Source: Oryzomonas sagensis (GTDB taxonomy: Bacteria; Desulfobacterota; Desulfuromonadia; Geobacterales; Pseudopelobacteraceae). Taken from it: a stretch of 64,000 nucleotides of DNA. How positions within the stretch are numbered: the first letter of the stretch is position 1; each line of letters opens with the position of its first letter. Shown in pieces: positions 54,443-64,000 of the stretch. Location of the stretch: assembly GCF_008802355.1 (NCBI RefSeq), contig NZ_VZRA01000003.1, positions 442,361-506,360 on the forward strand, given 5' to 3'. The translations under genes were made by a program, and so were the position numbers. A model generated the notes under the pieces. It worked only from the letters and a program-made list of their open reading frames with translations. It was not told where the DNA came from and did no database searches.

Positions 54443-54757
54443 TTGGTTACAGTCTCATAGCACTTCAAAGATTTATGTGCCACTTCCGTCCCATAAATCA
54501 CTGCAAGCAACAAAAATCAGTCGACCCACAGCCCTGAAGCACGTCTTACCACCCCCTCAGAACAAACCCCGCAACCAATAGTGTGTCATCTTGGTCTCTT
54601 TATAATGAAAACGGAATATCTGAATAATAATTCAATATCGAGCAATACCAGCTAGTTAAAACGTAAACCACAGACAAGCAATATGGGCACTGTCCTTGCT
54701 CATTACTACCCCCGACTGAAGATATCCACGGCTTGCGCCCGGGAAGGAACCAACTGC
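54443..54757. other. A+T-rich intergenic region between acnB and a membrane protein gene
   Basis: No gene is visible in these 315 bases. The middle (54595-54680) is strongly A+T-rich and probably contains the promoter of the plus-strand membrane protein gene, but I found no well-spaced -35/-10 pair. An in-frame ATG at 54683 belongs to an unlikely N-terminal extension of that gene. Confidence 0.5.
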
Positions 54758-55381
54758 ATGATGCAGCTTCTATACAGCCGTAGGGCAAAGCTCCTGCTGA
54801 GAACCCTTCATACCTTTGCTTCATGCGCCTGGGTCGGAGGCGTATCAGCCGTCATGATAATCCTCAACAACGACCGGCGCACCATTAATGGCGACGAGTT
54901 ATTCGCCTTCAATTCCGCCATCACGACCATCGACGATATGCTCATAGGACCGGCGGCCGCCCTGTCGCTTCTGAGCGGCGCACTCCTCTGCCTCACATCG
55001 AAATGGGGTTTCTTCAAGCACGGCTGGGTAATCATGAAGTGGATCGGAACCCTGGTTGCCATCTATGTGGGGATAGCCTACCTCAATCCCTGGATGAGGG
55101 ATCTGGCGCATTTTTCAGACATCCTTCGGGACGACGTGACACAGAGCATCGATTACCAGCAGCTTTTCCACAAAGGAATCGTTGCGGTTTCCCTACAGAT
55201 CGCAGCCCTGGTCCTGCTGGTAATCGTATCGATCTTCAAGCCTGATCTGGAGCTCTTGACGGGCGAACACGACGGCCTTCAGCATCTCGTGCCCCTTGAT
55301 ACCCCTCCAAAGGCCATACGCCTGCGCGCCAGGATTGCAGCCAATGCGCGACGCTCCCTCGACGCCAATCAGTCGCCCTGA
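54758..55381 (+). CDS. Integral membrane protein, DUF2269-like
   Basis: This 207-residue protein has about four hydrophobic helices. The first contains LRTLHTFASCAWVGGVSAV, typical of DUF2269/CopD-like families in which a His and Trp lie in helix 1. Later helices are at LIGPAAALSLLSGALLCL, WIGTLVAIYVGIAYL and VAVSLQIAALVLLVIV. AAGGAACC precedes ATG 54758. The C-terminus is basic and cytoplasmic. The function of the family is not established; a link to copper or heme is speculation. Confidence 0.68.
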   Translation: MMQLLYSRRAKLLLRTLHTFASCAWVGGVSAVMIILNNDRRTINGDELFAFNSAITTIDDMLIGPAAALSLLSGALLCLTSKWGFFKHGWVIMKWIGTLVAIYVGIAYLNPWMRDLAHFSDILRDDVTQSIDYQQLFHKGIVAVSLQIAALVLLVIVSIFKPDLELLTGEHDGLQHLVPLDTPPKAIRLRARIAANARRSLDANQSP

Positions 55382-55386
55382 CCCGA

Positions 55387-56190
55387 CTACCACACCGAAA
55401 CCGCTGCATACCCCACTACCTGATTGCTGTCACCGGTAATATCGCCGCTGTTCCCATAGGCGGCCAGTTCGGCCCGGGTAGCCCCCAGTTCGCGACTCGC
55501 CACCAGCATGACCGCCGCCGGAATCACGCCGCACATGGTGATGTGCTCACGGTGGCAGATCTTCAACAGCCCCTCCGGATCAAAGGCCAGCACGCGCGCC
55601 AACGCCAACTCGTCCTTGCGCCGAGCCGAATCGGCCGGTTCGTAATGGGTCATGTCAGAGCTGGCCACAATCAGCACGTCCCCGCCGTACTCCCGCACAG
55701 CCGCAGCAACCCCCTTGCCGATCGCCTCTACCGCCGGAAAGTCGCCATGGCCAAGACAGAGCGCCGCCATGGTGACATCGGAACGCATGTGTTGGATAAA
55801 GGGGACTTGAACTTCAAGAGAATGCTCGAAGCGGTGGGCGCTGCTGTCGGTCTCCACAAAGGGGACATGGTGCCGCAACAGCGCATTGAGATGCGGGTTG
55901 ATGGCGATGGAACCGAGGGGAGTCAACCACTCCCCGTCGGGATAGAGGGCGGCGGCCGCTCCCGCGCCATGATGGTTGGGGCCGATGATCACTACAGTGG
56001 GGGGGATGGCGATCTGGCCGTAGACTTTACCGGCAATGGCCCCAGAGTAGACGTAACCGGCATGGGGCGCGATGATGCCCAAGGCGCGCCGTTTTTTCGA
56101 CTCGCGCGGGACCAGCTCGCCCAAAACGGTTTGAAGCTGTTCCCGCGTACCAGGATAGAACTGTCCCGCAACCGCCGCATAACGTTGCAT
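55387..56190 (-). CDS. AmmeMemoRadiSam system protein B (MEMO family)
   Basis: The 267-residue protein belongs to the MEMO family, whose fold resembles extradiol dioxygenases. Conserved segments are AGQFYPG, IAPHAGYVYSG, GPNHHGAG, RFEHSLEVQVPF and SSDMTHY; the two His and one Cys (TMCGVIP) form the metal-like site. In many archaea and bacteria it occurs with AMMECR1 and a radical SAM protein; neither is in the window. A perfect AGGAGG sets the start. It follows scpB by 39 bases and may be part of that run. Confidence 0.93.
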   Translation of the reverse strand: MQRYAAVAGQFYPGTREQLQTVLGELVPRESKKRRALGIIAPHAGYVYSGAIAGKVYGQIAIPPTVVIIGPNHHGAGAAAALYPDGEWLTPLGSIAINPHLNALLRHHVPFVETDSSAHRFEHSLEVQVPFIQHMRSDVTMAALCLGHGDFPAVEAIGKGVAAAVREYGGDVLIVASSDMTHYEPADSARRKDELALARVLAFDPEGLLKICHREHITMCGVIPAAVMLVASRELGATRAELAAYGNSGDITGDSNQVVGYAAVSVW

Positions 56191-56229
56191 GGCATACCTC
56201 CTGCGTTTATCAGGCTTTTTCCCGCCCGG

Positions 56230-56838
56230 TTATTCAGGATCGTCAAACGGAAGCGAACTATCGACCGGGGATGGCTGCTCCGACTCCAGCGGCAACTCCT
56301 CCTGGCGTTCAAACGCAGGGGCCTCGTCAAGAGCCTGAATCTCTCGCAAAGTCGGCAAGCTCTTTAGGTCTTTAAGTCCAAATACTTCAAGAAATTCTTT
56401 AGAGGTTCCATAGATCAGTGGCCGACCGGGGATATCCTTTTTGCCAAGGATTTTGACCATTTTTTTTTCCAAAAGCGACTTGAGGACGCCGCCGCAATCG
56501 ACGCCGCGCAGATGCTCCACCTCGGCCCGGGTCAGCGGCTGGCGGTAGGCGATGATGGCCAGGGTTTCCAGAGCCGATTGAGAAAATTTGGCAGCCTTGG
56601 CCTTTGTATGCCGGACCACGTATTCCTGCAATACCGGGTGGGTCCTGAACTGCCAGCCGCCGGCGACCTCCACGAGCCCGAAGCCCCCTCCCCTCCCCTC
56701 ATGGAATTCGGCCAGTTCGGTCAAGGCGGTTTTGATGTCGCCGCGTTCGTATTCGGGCAGCATCTCGCAGAGCCGGTCAAGGGGCAGGGCCGCATCGGCG
56801 GCAAAGATGATACTTTCAATAATGGCAGGCAAAGACAT
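56230..56838 (-). CDS. scpB: Segregation and condensation protein B
   Basis: ScpB is the dimeric kite protein of the SMC-ScpA-ScpB condensin. The 202-residue chain has two winged helices, including the strongly conserved LETLAIIAYRQPLTRAEVE and GRPLIYGTSKEFLEVFGL. The C-terminal 35 residues are acidic and variable. AAGG before ATG 56838 is preferred over TTG 56844. It lies about 100 bases after scpA; smc is not in the window. Confidence 0.95.
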   Translation of the reverse strand: MSLPAIIESIIFAADAALPLDRLCEMLPEYERGDIKTALTELAEFHEGRGGGFGLVEVAGGWQFRTHPVLQEYVVRHTKAKAAKFSQSALETLAIIAYRQPLTRAEVEHLRGVDCGGVLKSLLEKKMVKILGKKDIPGRPLIYGTSKEFLEVFGLKDLKSLPTLREIQALDEAPAFERQEELPLESEQPSPVDSSLPFDDPE

Positions 56839-56940
56839 GGTCAAACCTTAAGACGTGAGTTAGGCCGCAGAGCCGCGGGGTCGCAAGTGAAATCGATGTC
56901 GTTCACCAGCGATTGCACCACTTGGTTGAAGGCCGCGCCT

Positions 56941-57756
56941 TTACGCGGGAGATTGAACGGCCTCTCCGTCACTCCCCGCTTGTTCCGGGGCAACGGCAGG
57001 AACGAACCAGATGGCGCCGTACTCCCCATTCTGAAAGATGCGGATCAGTTTAAGACGGCACAACTCCAAGAGGGCCAGAAAGGTGACGATGACCCGCTCG
57101 CTGGTCAATTCGTCTTTGACGAGCTCATCGAATTGTAGTGTATCACGATCCTGGAGCAGGGAAAGTATTTCATTGATACAGTCTGCAATATTAAGGGAGT
57201 CGCCGGGGGCGACATCATGGAAGCTTTCCTTCGGAATACGCGCCAGGAGGGCGCGGAAGGCATCCACGAGCTCGAACAGCGACACCTCCAGCGGCCCCTC
57301 TTCCGTGCGGGCCGCAGCCAACGCAGGGTCAGGGCAGGCGCGCGCAAAGACCTCGCGTCCCAGAAGCGCCCTGGCGCCAATGACCATGCCGGCCTCTTTG
57401 TACTGCTGATACTCCAGCAGGCGCCGCACCAGTTCGGCCCTGGGGTCCCCCTCTTCTTCCTCGTTTTCCTCTTCGTCATCCGACGGCAGCAGCATGCGGG
57501 ACTTGATGTGCAACAACGTGGATGCCATCAGCAGAAAATCTCCGGCCACATCCAGGTTGAGCACCTTCATCAATTTGATGTAGTCCAGGTACTGACGGGT
57601 GATGTCTGCAATGGGAATATCGCAGATATCGACCTCATTTTTGCGGATCAGGTGCAACAGCAGGTCCAGCGGTCCGTCGAACTTGTCGAGATGAACGCTG
57701 TAACCATCGCGGAAGCCGTCAAGAAGCGTGGGGTTTTCCTCCCGGGTCGGATTCAT
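56941..57756 (-). CDS. scpA: Segregation and condensation protein A
   Basis: ScpA is the kleisin that bridges SMC heads. The 271-residue protein opens with the typical YSVHLDKFDGPLDLLLHLI and IADITRQYLDYI. It has an acidic linker (DDEEENEEEEGDP) and a C-terminal winged helix ending FLALLELCRLKLIRIFQ. It lies 28 bases downstream of trpS and just before scpB, the common arrangement. The ribosome site is weak, so coupling to trpS is likely. Confidence 0.95.
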   Translation of the reverse strand: MNPTREENPTLLDGFRDGYSVHLDKFDGPLDLLLHLIRKNEVDICDIPIADITRQYLDYIKLMKVLNLDVAGDFLLMASTLLHIKSRMLLPSDDEEENEEEEGDPRAELVRRLLEYQQYKEAGMVIGARALLGREVFARACPDPALAAARTEEGPLEVSLFELVDAFRALLARIPKESFHDVAPGDSLNIADCINEILSLLQDRDTLQFDELVKDELTSERVIVTFLALLELCRLKLIRIFQNGEYGAIWFVPAVAPEQAGSDGEAVQSPA

Positions 57757-57784
57757 CGGTAGTGCGCCAAATCCAGAGCCACGG

Positions 57785-58771
57785 TCAGATCTTCAGGGCT
57801 TCACGGACTTCGGCCATGACGACATCGGAGATCTCCGAAGCCCGACGGCTGCCATCCTGCAACAGATCATTCACAAAATCGGGGCGGGTGGCCAACTCCG
57901 CCCGCTTTGCCCGGCAGGGCGACAAGCGTTCGTTCATGCACTCGGCCAGGATTTTTTTGCACTCCACGCAACCGATGGCGGCGTTGCGACAGGCCGGGAT
58001 GATCTCATCCAGCTTCTCCTGGGGCACGTAGATACGATGGAGATTAAAGGCCACGCAGACATCGGGATCGCCGGGGTCGCTTCGCCGAATCCGCGCCGGG
58101 TCGGTCATCATGGACAAGACCTTTTTGGTGGTTTCCTCGGCCGTGTCCGATAGGTAGATGGAGTTGCCGTATGACTTGCTCATCTTGCGGCCATCAAGGC
58201 CGAGCAGCTTGGGGGTCTCGGTCAGGAACGCCTCGGGCTCGGGAAAGACATTGCCGTACAGGTAGTTAAAGCGCCGGGCGATCTCCCGGGTAATTTCAAG
58301 GTGCGGCAACTGGTCGTGGCCAACCGGCACGCGGGTAGCCTTGTAGAGAATGATGTCGGCCGCCATCAGCACCGGATATCCCAGAAAGCCGAAGGTGGAA
58401 AGGTCCTTGGCCGCAAGGTTGTCCAGCATCTCCTTGTAGGTCGGATTGCGCTCCAGCCAGGAGACCGGCGTAATCATGGACAGGATCAGGTTCAATTCGG
58501 AGTGGTGCGGCACCAGGCTTTGGCGGAAAACGACGCTTTTGGCCGGGTCGAGGCCGAAACCGATCCAATCCAGCACCATCTCGTGGATGCTGGTGCGGAT
58601 ACCGGCGGTATTGTCGTATTCCGTGGTCAATGAATGCCAATCCGCTACAAAGAAAAAACAGTCGAAGGAGTCCTGAATCTTGATCCAGTTCTCCAATACG
58701 CCGTGATAATGGCCGATGTGCAGTTTCCCGGTCGGCCGCATGCCGCTGACAATACGCTGCTGTGTACCCAT
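57785..58771 (-). CDS. trpS: Tryptophanyl-tRNA synthetase
   Basis: TrpRS is a class I synthetase charging tRNA-Trp. The 328-residue length is normal. HIGH is seen as GKLHIGHYHG (residues 15-24) and KMSKS as GRKMSKSYGN. The substrate segment VPVGHDQLPHLEITR is intact. GGGAG precedes the ATG. It stands between the M50 protease gene and scpA, an arrangement known from many Geobacter-type genomes, and so probably shares their transcript. Confidence 0.97.
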   Translation of the reverse strand: MGTQQRIVSGMRPTGKLHIGHYHGVLENWIKIQDSFDCFFFVADWHSLTTEYDNTAGIRTSIHEMVLDWIGFGLDPAKSVVFRQSLVPHHSELNLILSMITPVSWLERNPTYKEMLDNLAAKDLSTFGFLGYPVLMAADIILYKATRVPVGHDQLPHLEITREIARRFNYLYGNVFPEPEAFLTETPKLLGLDGRKMSKSYGNSIYLSDTAEETTKKVLSMMTDPARIRRSDPGDPDVCVAFNLHRIYVPQEKLDEIIPACRNAAIGCVECKKILAECMNERLSPCRAKRAELATRPDFVNDLLQDGSRRASEISDVVMAEVREALKI

Positions 58772-58919
58772 TTTAGTGCTCCCAGAAGTTATAGTATGGA
58801 AACCGCGAGTCTTCGGCCCGGCACGATTGTCGAGGAATTATGCGGGGGCATAACAGCACGGCTTCACCCAAGAGATGTTGAGTGTTACAAGGCCGGAACC
58901 GGAAGCGGTTTCCCGTAAT

Positions 58920-59603
58920 CTAACGCATCATGAGTTGTGTAACACCCAACACCAAACCGCTCTGCGGTCCTGCCAACATATGGACCCCCACGTTGAGAAT
59001 GGGCGAAATGACATAGGAAAAGATATTCGTGAAGAATACCAGTACGATTATGATCACCATCCCGAATGGTTCGATGCGAGCCCATGCCGACGCCTGGCGA
59101 TAGGGGAGGAGCCCGACCAATACCCTGCCGCCGTCAAGCGGCGGCACCGGAATCATGTTGAAGATCGCCAGCAGCAGGTTGATGTAGACCGAGAAAGCCA
59201 GCATAAGGGCAACCGGCTCAACCAGCATGGAAAGGGGCGCCCCCTGTGCAACCATCGAATTGTCGACAGCAACCAGCCCCCGCAGCAAAAAAGCGGAAGC
59301 TGTCGCCAGAATGATATTGGTTATGGGGCCGGCTGCCGCCACCCAGATCATATCGCGTTTGGGATTACGCAGATTTGAAAAGTTCACCGGAACCGGCTTG
59401 GCCCAACCGATACCGATAAAGAAGATCATCAGGGTGCCGATGATATCGATATGCTTGAACGGATTAAGGGTCAGCCTGCCGAGCATCCGTGCCGTGGGAT
59501 CTCCGTAACGCCAGGCAATGAAACCGTGGGAGACCTCATGGCAGACAATGGCCAGCATACCCGGCACAAGCATGACGGAGAGCTTGAAGAGGAAATTTTC
59601 CAT
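58920..59603 (-). CDS. Site-2 protease family (M50) metalloprotease
   Basis: This 227-residue integral membrane protease has the zinc motif HEVSH (HExxH) in its first helix region and the third ligand in PVPPLDGGRVLVGLLP. About five to six membrane helices are visible. It is the short form without PDZ or CBS domain. AAAGGA supports ATG 59603 over ATG 59609. It leads the minus-strand run with trpS, scpA and scpB. Substrates are unknown. Confidence 0.93.
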   Translation of the reverse strand: MENFLFKLSVMLVPGMLAIVCHEVSHGFIAWRYGDPTARMLGRLTLNPFKHIDIIGTLMIFFIGIGWAKPVPVNFSNLRNPKRDMIWVAAAGPITNIILATASAFLLRGLVAVDNSMVAQGAPLSMLVEPVALMLAFSVYINLLLAIFNMIPVPPLDGGRVLVGLLPYRQASAWARIEPFGMVIIIVLVFFTNIFSYVISPILNVGVHMLAGPQSGLVLGVTQLMMR

Positions 59604-59678
59604 GAACATCCTTTAAAACTTGATAACCACTGTCTTTCTAACAGAGTGACCGTGTAAAGTCAATTGAAGCAAAAACGA

Positions 59679-59705
59679 AAAGAGGCGGGAAAATCCCGCC
59701 TCTTT
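59679..59705 (-). terminator. Terminator of glnA
   Basis: AAAGAGGCGGGA (59679-59690) and TCCCGCCTCTTT (59694-59705) form a tight hairpin, followed on the minus strand by CGTTTTTGC. It lies 27 bases after the glnA stop. Confidence 0.8.
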
Positions 59706-59731
59706 GGTGTTGCTCAGCCGTTGTGCCCAGA

Positions 59732-61144
<1,413 letters not shown>

Positions 61145-61189
61145 CAGTTTCTCCTTTCGGGGGGATATGTAATAAACCGCTTTTGTGCC

Positions 61190-61567
<378 letters not shown>

Positions 61568-61626
61568 TTATATGAATTATCACTCAAATTGCAAGCGGTA
61601 AGCTGCCGCATTCCACCGATTATTCT

Positions 61627-61643
61627 TGCAAACACTTTGCCAA
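61627..61643 (-). promoter_or_regulatory. Sigma-54 (-24/-12) promoter of glnB-glnA
   Basis: On the minus strand TTGGCAAAGTGTTTGCA has the GG and GC doublets exactly ten bases apart, as RpoN promoters require. Transcription would begin near 61616, about 88 bases before the TTG start. An activator site is expected further upstream, but I could not identify it. Confidence 0.8.
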
Positions 61644-61697
61644 AATCATCACATATAAATTTCAACAATATCAGGCAAATACAATTGCCGGACAAAT

Positions 61698-61726
61698 CAG
61701 CACCGCGGATCGGAAAGGCGGTGCTG
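61698..61726 (-). terminator. Hairpin downstream of the PilZ gene
   Basis: CAGCACCGC (61698-61706) and GCGGTGCTG (61718-61726) are perfect 9-bp arms. The T-tail on the minus strand is short (ATTTGTCC), so it may act as a weak terminator or insulate the glnB promoter. Confidence 0.5.
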
Positions 61727-61788
61727 CACAAAAACAAAGCACCATTGCGGGGATGTGCCCACAAAAGAGGCAGTGCGACAATTCCCGA

Positions 61789-62502
61789 TTACAACGTTTG
61801 TTCTTTGAGCTCTTTGATGATTTCAACCTGACGCTGGTTGATGTAGTAGGATATCTGCTGCTGGGAGTGTTTTTCCGGGTAGAATTCCACAAAGCAATTG
61901 TAGGGGGCTTCATCCCCCGTTACCTTGATGACCGTTGCGGCAACCCCGACCTCGTGTATCGAACCATTGACCATATCGGGGAGCTTCAGGAACATATTGA
62001 TGTCGAGCCCCGTGGGCAGTTGTTCCGTGGACATGACATTTATGGAGGCACCGCCAAGGGAGATATCCTTAATGTCTCCCTTGAGAATATCCTCCGCAAC
62101 TATTATTTCGGCTTCAAGCGGCCTATCGAGGACGACCCTGACAAAGCGGCGCATATCCGACCTGATCTTGGCGTAGCCGAAGTTGCAGAGTATGACCTTT
62201 TTCCGGGCAACGTTGACGTAAAAAGCCTCCCCGAACATATCTTCGCGGAAGGAAAATTTTTCATGGGAGCGAATCAGGGCCTTATGTTCCAGGGTAATGA
62301 CCTTTGCCTGGTACTCATGCACTTCGAATTCAGCCATTTCATTATCAACGTTGACCAACTTGGCATCGTAGGATACCGGAATTTCTTTATAATAATTGAG
62401 AAAGGAAAAATTCGTCCCAATCAGTTCTTTCATATTTTGAATAATTACCAAGGAATCTTCGCGCTCGGTCCCTTTAACGATTTTGTCAAAATACTGGAAC
62501 AT
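61789..62502 (-). CDS. PilZ domain cyclic di-GMP-binding protein
   Basis: This 237-residue cytoplasmic protein has an N-terminal YcgR-like region (about 15-105) and a PilZ domain (about 110-215). The ligand motifs are visible as RRFVRV (RxxxR-like) and KDISLGGASI (D/NxSxxG). A charged helix ends the chain. The ATG at 62502 is preferred for spacing to GGGGA; a GTG at 62505 is adjacent. It is a likely receiver of signals from the GGDEF and HD-GYP proteins of this genome. Its output is unknown. Confidence 0.9.
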   Translation of the reverse strand: MFQYFDKIVKGTEREDSLVIIQNMKELIGTNFSFLNYYKEIPVSYDAKLVNVDNEMAEFEVHEYQAKVITLEHKALIRSHEKFSFREDMFGEAFYVNVARKKVILCNFGYAKIRSDMRRFVRVVLDRPLEAEIIVAEDILKGDIKDISLGGASINVMSTEQLPTGLDINMFLKLPDMVNGSIHEVGVAATVIKVTGDEAPYNCFVEFYPEKHSQQQISYYINQRQVEIIKELKEQTL

Positions 62503-62606
62503 CACAAAATTCCCCGGGGAATTGATTGAATTGCAGAAAACACACGACTGTTGTATAAACGGGCAGGACTTTTTTTAACAGAAATGCCTTCGAACGACAA
62601 GCACTA

Positions 62607-63440
62607 ATGGAAACAATTATGCACAATCGGCGCACATTCCCCGTGTTCAGGATACAACCCCTTGTAATATTATGGGTGTGCGCATCCATCCCGGCATTGC
62701 CCGGGCAGTGCCGCGCCGATATTTACCGTTTCGTTACGGTTGACGGCGTTGAGACGTTCACCGATGCTCCCCAGAACAAGACGGCCAAGGTCGTCATCAA
62801 GGAGTATGGAACGCCCGTGTCCAAAAAGAAAAAGAAGGCTGCAAAAAACGAAAAAGTCAGGGATGTCTCCCTGAACGAGGTTGTGGAAAAAACCGTCAAC
62901 GCCTCGATCAATCCCCGGGAAACGCCACCGGCGAACTTTGAGCCGCACCTGCCGCCGGTGGGCGGGACAATAACCTCGGGGGTCGGCATGCGCATCGATC
63001 CCATCGACGGGAGGTTGCGCCACCACAACGGCGTCGACATCGCCATCCCCGAGGGAACGGCCGTCAAGGCGGTTGGACCGGGGGTCGTCGTCTACAGCGG
63101 CTTCCGTTCCGGCTACGGTTACACGGTGCTGGTCGAACACGTCAACGGCATGGTCACGCTCTACGGTCACAACAGCCGTCTGCTGGTCGCCCAGGGACAG
63201 CAGATTGACGCCGATACGACCATTGCGCTGTCCGGCAGCACCGGACGGTCAACAGGGCCCCACCTCCATTTCGAGGCGTGGCAGGCGGGCGTCAACGTCA
63301 CACCGGCCTTCATGCCCGGCAGCACCGTGCCCCTGCCCCGGACGCACCTGGCGGCGGCGAAACACAGGAGCAGTTTCCGCAAACAGGTCCTGGCCGACGG
63401 CTCGGTTCTCTTCACCAATATCCCCGCCTCCGTTCCCTGA
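62607..63440 (+). CDS. M23 family metallopeptidase with DUF4124-like module
   Basis: This 277-residue exported protein carries a signal peptide (cleavage near QCRA-DIYRF) and a DUF4124-type segment (DIYRFVTVDGVETFTDAP). A Lys-rich linker follows, then a LytM/M23 zinc peptidase domain with HHNGVDIA, GHNSRL and GPHLHFE. Such enzymes cut peptide crosslinks of the cell wall. The end of the chain (LADGSVLFTNIP) again resembles the start of the DUF4124 motif. ATG 62619 is an alternative start. The stop overlaps the next ATG as TGATG, so translation is coupled. Confidence 0.88.
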   Translation: METIMHNRRTFPVFRIQPLVILWVCASIPALPGQCRADIYRFVTVDGVETFTDAPQNKTAKVVIKEYGTPVSKKKKKAAKNEKVRDVSLNEVVEKTVNASINPRETPPANFEPHLPPVGGTITSGVGMRIDPIDGRLRHHNGVDIAIPEGTAVKAVGPGVVVYSGFRSGYGYTVLVEHVNGMVTLYGHNSRLLVAQGQQIDADTTIALSGSTGRSTGPHLHFEAWQAGVNVTPAFMPGSTVPLPRTHLAAAKHRSSFRKQVLADGSVLFTNIPASVP

Positions 63441-64000
63441 TGTACGATCAGATAGAAAAATACAGCCGTAAGCTGATCTCCGACCGCGCGGCCCTGCCGG
63501 ACCGGATCGCCTTTGCCGCCCAGGACGACGCCGTGATCGCCGCGGGAGACGCCGGGTTGGCCCGCCTGGCGGCCGCCGTTCTCGAACGGCTCAACTGCCT
63601 GGCGCTCTGCGCCGCAGCACCGGCCCTCCCCTTCGCCGATTTCTTGTTGCAGCGTGCCGGGAACAACGAGCGGGAGATCGTGCCGCGCGACACCGAAACC
63701 CGCACCTTTCTGCACGACATCCCGATCCTGCGCCACAGCGATCTCGGCGCCGATCCCGTGGGGGCCATCGCCCGCGTGCTGGGCAACCGCAAGGGCGTCA
63801 TCGTCCAAGGCATCGGCATTGTGGCCAGCGGCGCCCTGACCGTCGAACAGGCCTTCATCAACTGGTCCTCCGTGTTCCACTCCACGTTCATCAAGTATCT
63901 GGAGGACGTGTTGCGGGACGGCTTCAAGCTGCCCGACGAGGCCCGGGCCTTTGAACACTTCCGCACCAAATGGCTGGCGCGACTTACGGCGGAGGGGCTG
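63440..64000 (+). CDS. Class II aldolase/adducin-like protein, cut by the right edge
   Basis: The frame is open from ATG 63440 to the window end (187 codons) and starts within the stop of the M23 gene. The segment EIVPRDTETRTFLHDIPIL followed by VQGIGIVASGALTVEQAF resembles class II aldolase/adducin-fold proteins, in which GNHGV and GAL elements bind metal and substrate. The metal-binding histidines of true aldolases are not obvious, so the catalytic role is open. Codon use matches the neighbours. The rest of the gene lies outside the window. Confidence 0.65.
   Translation, partial: MYDQIEKYSRKLISDRAALPDRIAFAAQDDAVIAAGDAGLARLAAAVLERLNCLALCAAAPALPFADFLLQRAGNNEREIVPRDTETRTFLHDIPILRHSDLGADPVGAIARVLGNRKGVIVQGIGIVASGALTVEQAFINWSSVFHSTFIKYLEDVLRDGFKLPDEARAFEHFRTKWLARLTAEGL

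Noticed and set aside
56841-57029. Minus-strand frame of 62 codons between scpA and scpB
   Set aside because: Mostly overlaps the scpA end, has no ribosome site and no family; scpA already ends where the family does.

Overview
The window reads as an ordinary, gene-dense chromosomal segment of a Geobacter-like bacterium (Desulfuromonadia, the former Deltaproteobacteria). This is inferred from the mix of three methyl-accepting chemotaxis proteins (one with a bacteriohemerythrin tail), several REC/HD-GYP/GGDEF/PilZ signalling proteins, a c-type cytochrome, AcnB, a MEMO-like protein and a sigma-54 promoter in front of glnB-glnA. No rRNA, tRNA, CRISPR array, insertion sequence, prophage or recognisable defence island was seen.

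Layout. 1-4.3 kb: an unknown secreted protein, an MFS exporter overlapping a barrel-like exported protein, then IF-1 (infA) and EF-P (efp). 4.3-7.8 kb (minus): a chemoreceptor and a PstS-like phosphate-binding protein. 7.9-9.9 kb: epmA and epmB, convergent and overlapping; with efp they make a beta-lysylation set for EF-P. 10-15.3 kb: an ExeA/GspA-GspB pair, pgsA, a DUF4124-type lytic transglycosylase and malQ. 15.4-18.8 kb: a HEAT-repeat protein overlapping an HD-GYP protein; the two share an N-terminal module. 18.9-26 kb: clpB, chemoreceptor-hemerythrin, then nadB, a TTG-start chorismate mutase and a 69-residue stand-alone DAHP-synthase regulatory-like domain. 26-36 kb: hisS, a REC-GAF-GGDEF regulator, comEC, a REC-HD-GYP regulator, a Cys4/acidic-tail protein, fbp, an MlaE-like permease and a metallo-beta-lactamase-fold protein. 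36.2-37.6 kb: an A+T-richer accessory patch with small proteins, including two genes below 60 codons (a two-helix membrane protein and a 34-residue rubredoxin-like zinc ribbon). 37.7-47.6 kb: LysR regulator, M3 oligoendopeptidase, AEC transporter, chemoreceptor, HIT protein, quinone-oxidoreductase-like MDR protein, dienelactone hydrolase, CDF exporter, cytochrome c and a potassium-channel-like protein. 47.7-56.2 kb: large-form GAPDH, GIY-YIG protein, Hsp70-family ATPase, TSCPD protein, a 54-residue membrane protein, acnB, an unknown membrane protein and MEMO. 56.2-64 kb: scpB, scpA, trpS and an M50 protease (a minus-strand run), glnB-glnA under a sigma-54 promoter, a PilZ protein, and an M23 peptidase translationally coupled to a class II aldolase-like gene that runs off the right edge.

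How the parts fit. The clearest functional set is EF-P with its two modification enzymes. The next are nitrogen control (sigma-54 promoter, PII, glutamine synthetase), chromosome segregation (ScpAB) and second-messenger signalling (two HD-GYP proteins, one GGDEF, one PilZ). I did not find a convincing new defence or biosynthetic system. The strongest leads are the HEAT/HD-GYP pair with a common N-terminal module, the free-standing DAHP-synthase regulatory-like domain beside chorismate mutase, and the cluster of tiny genes near 37 kb.
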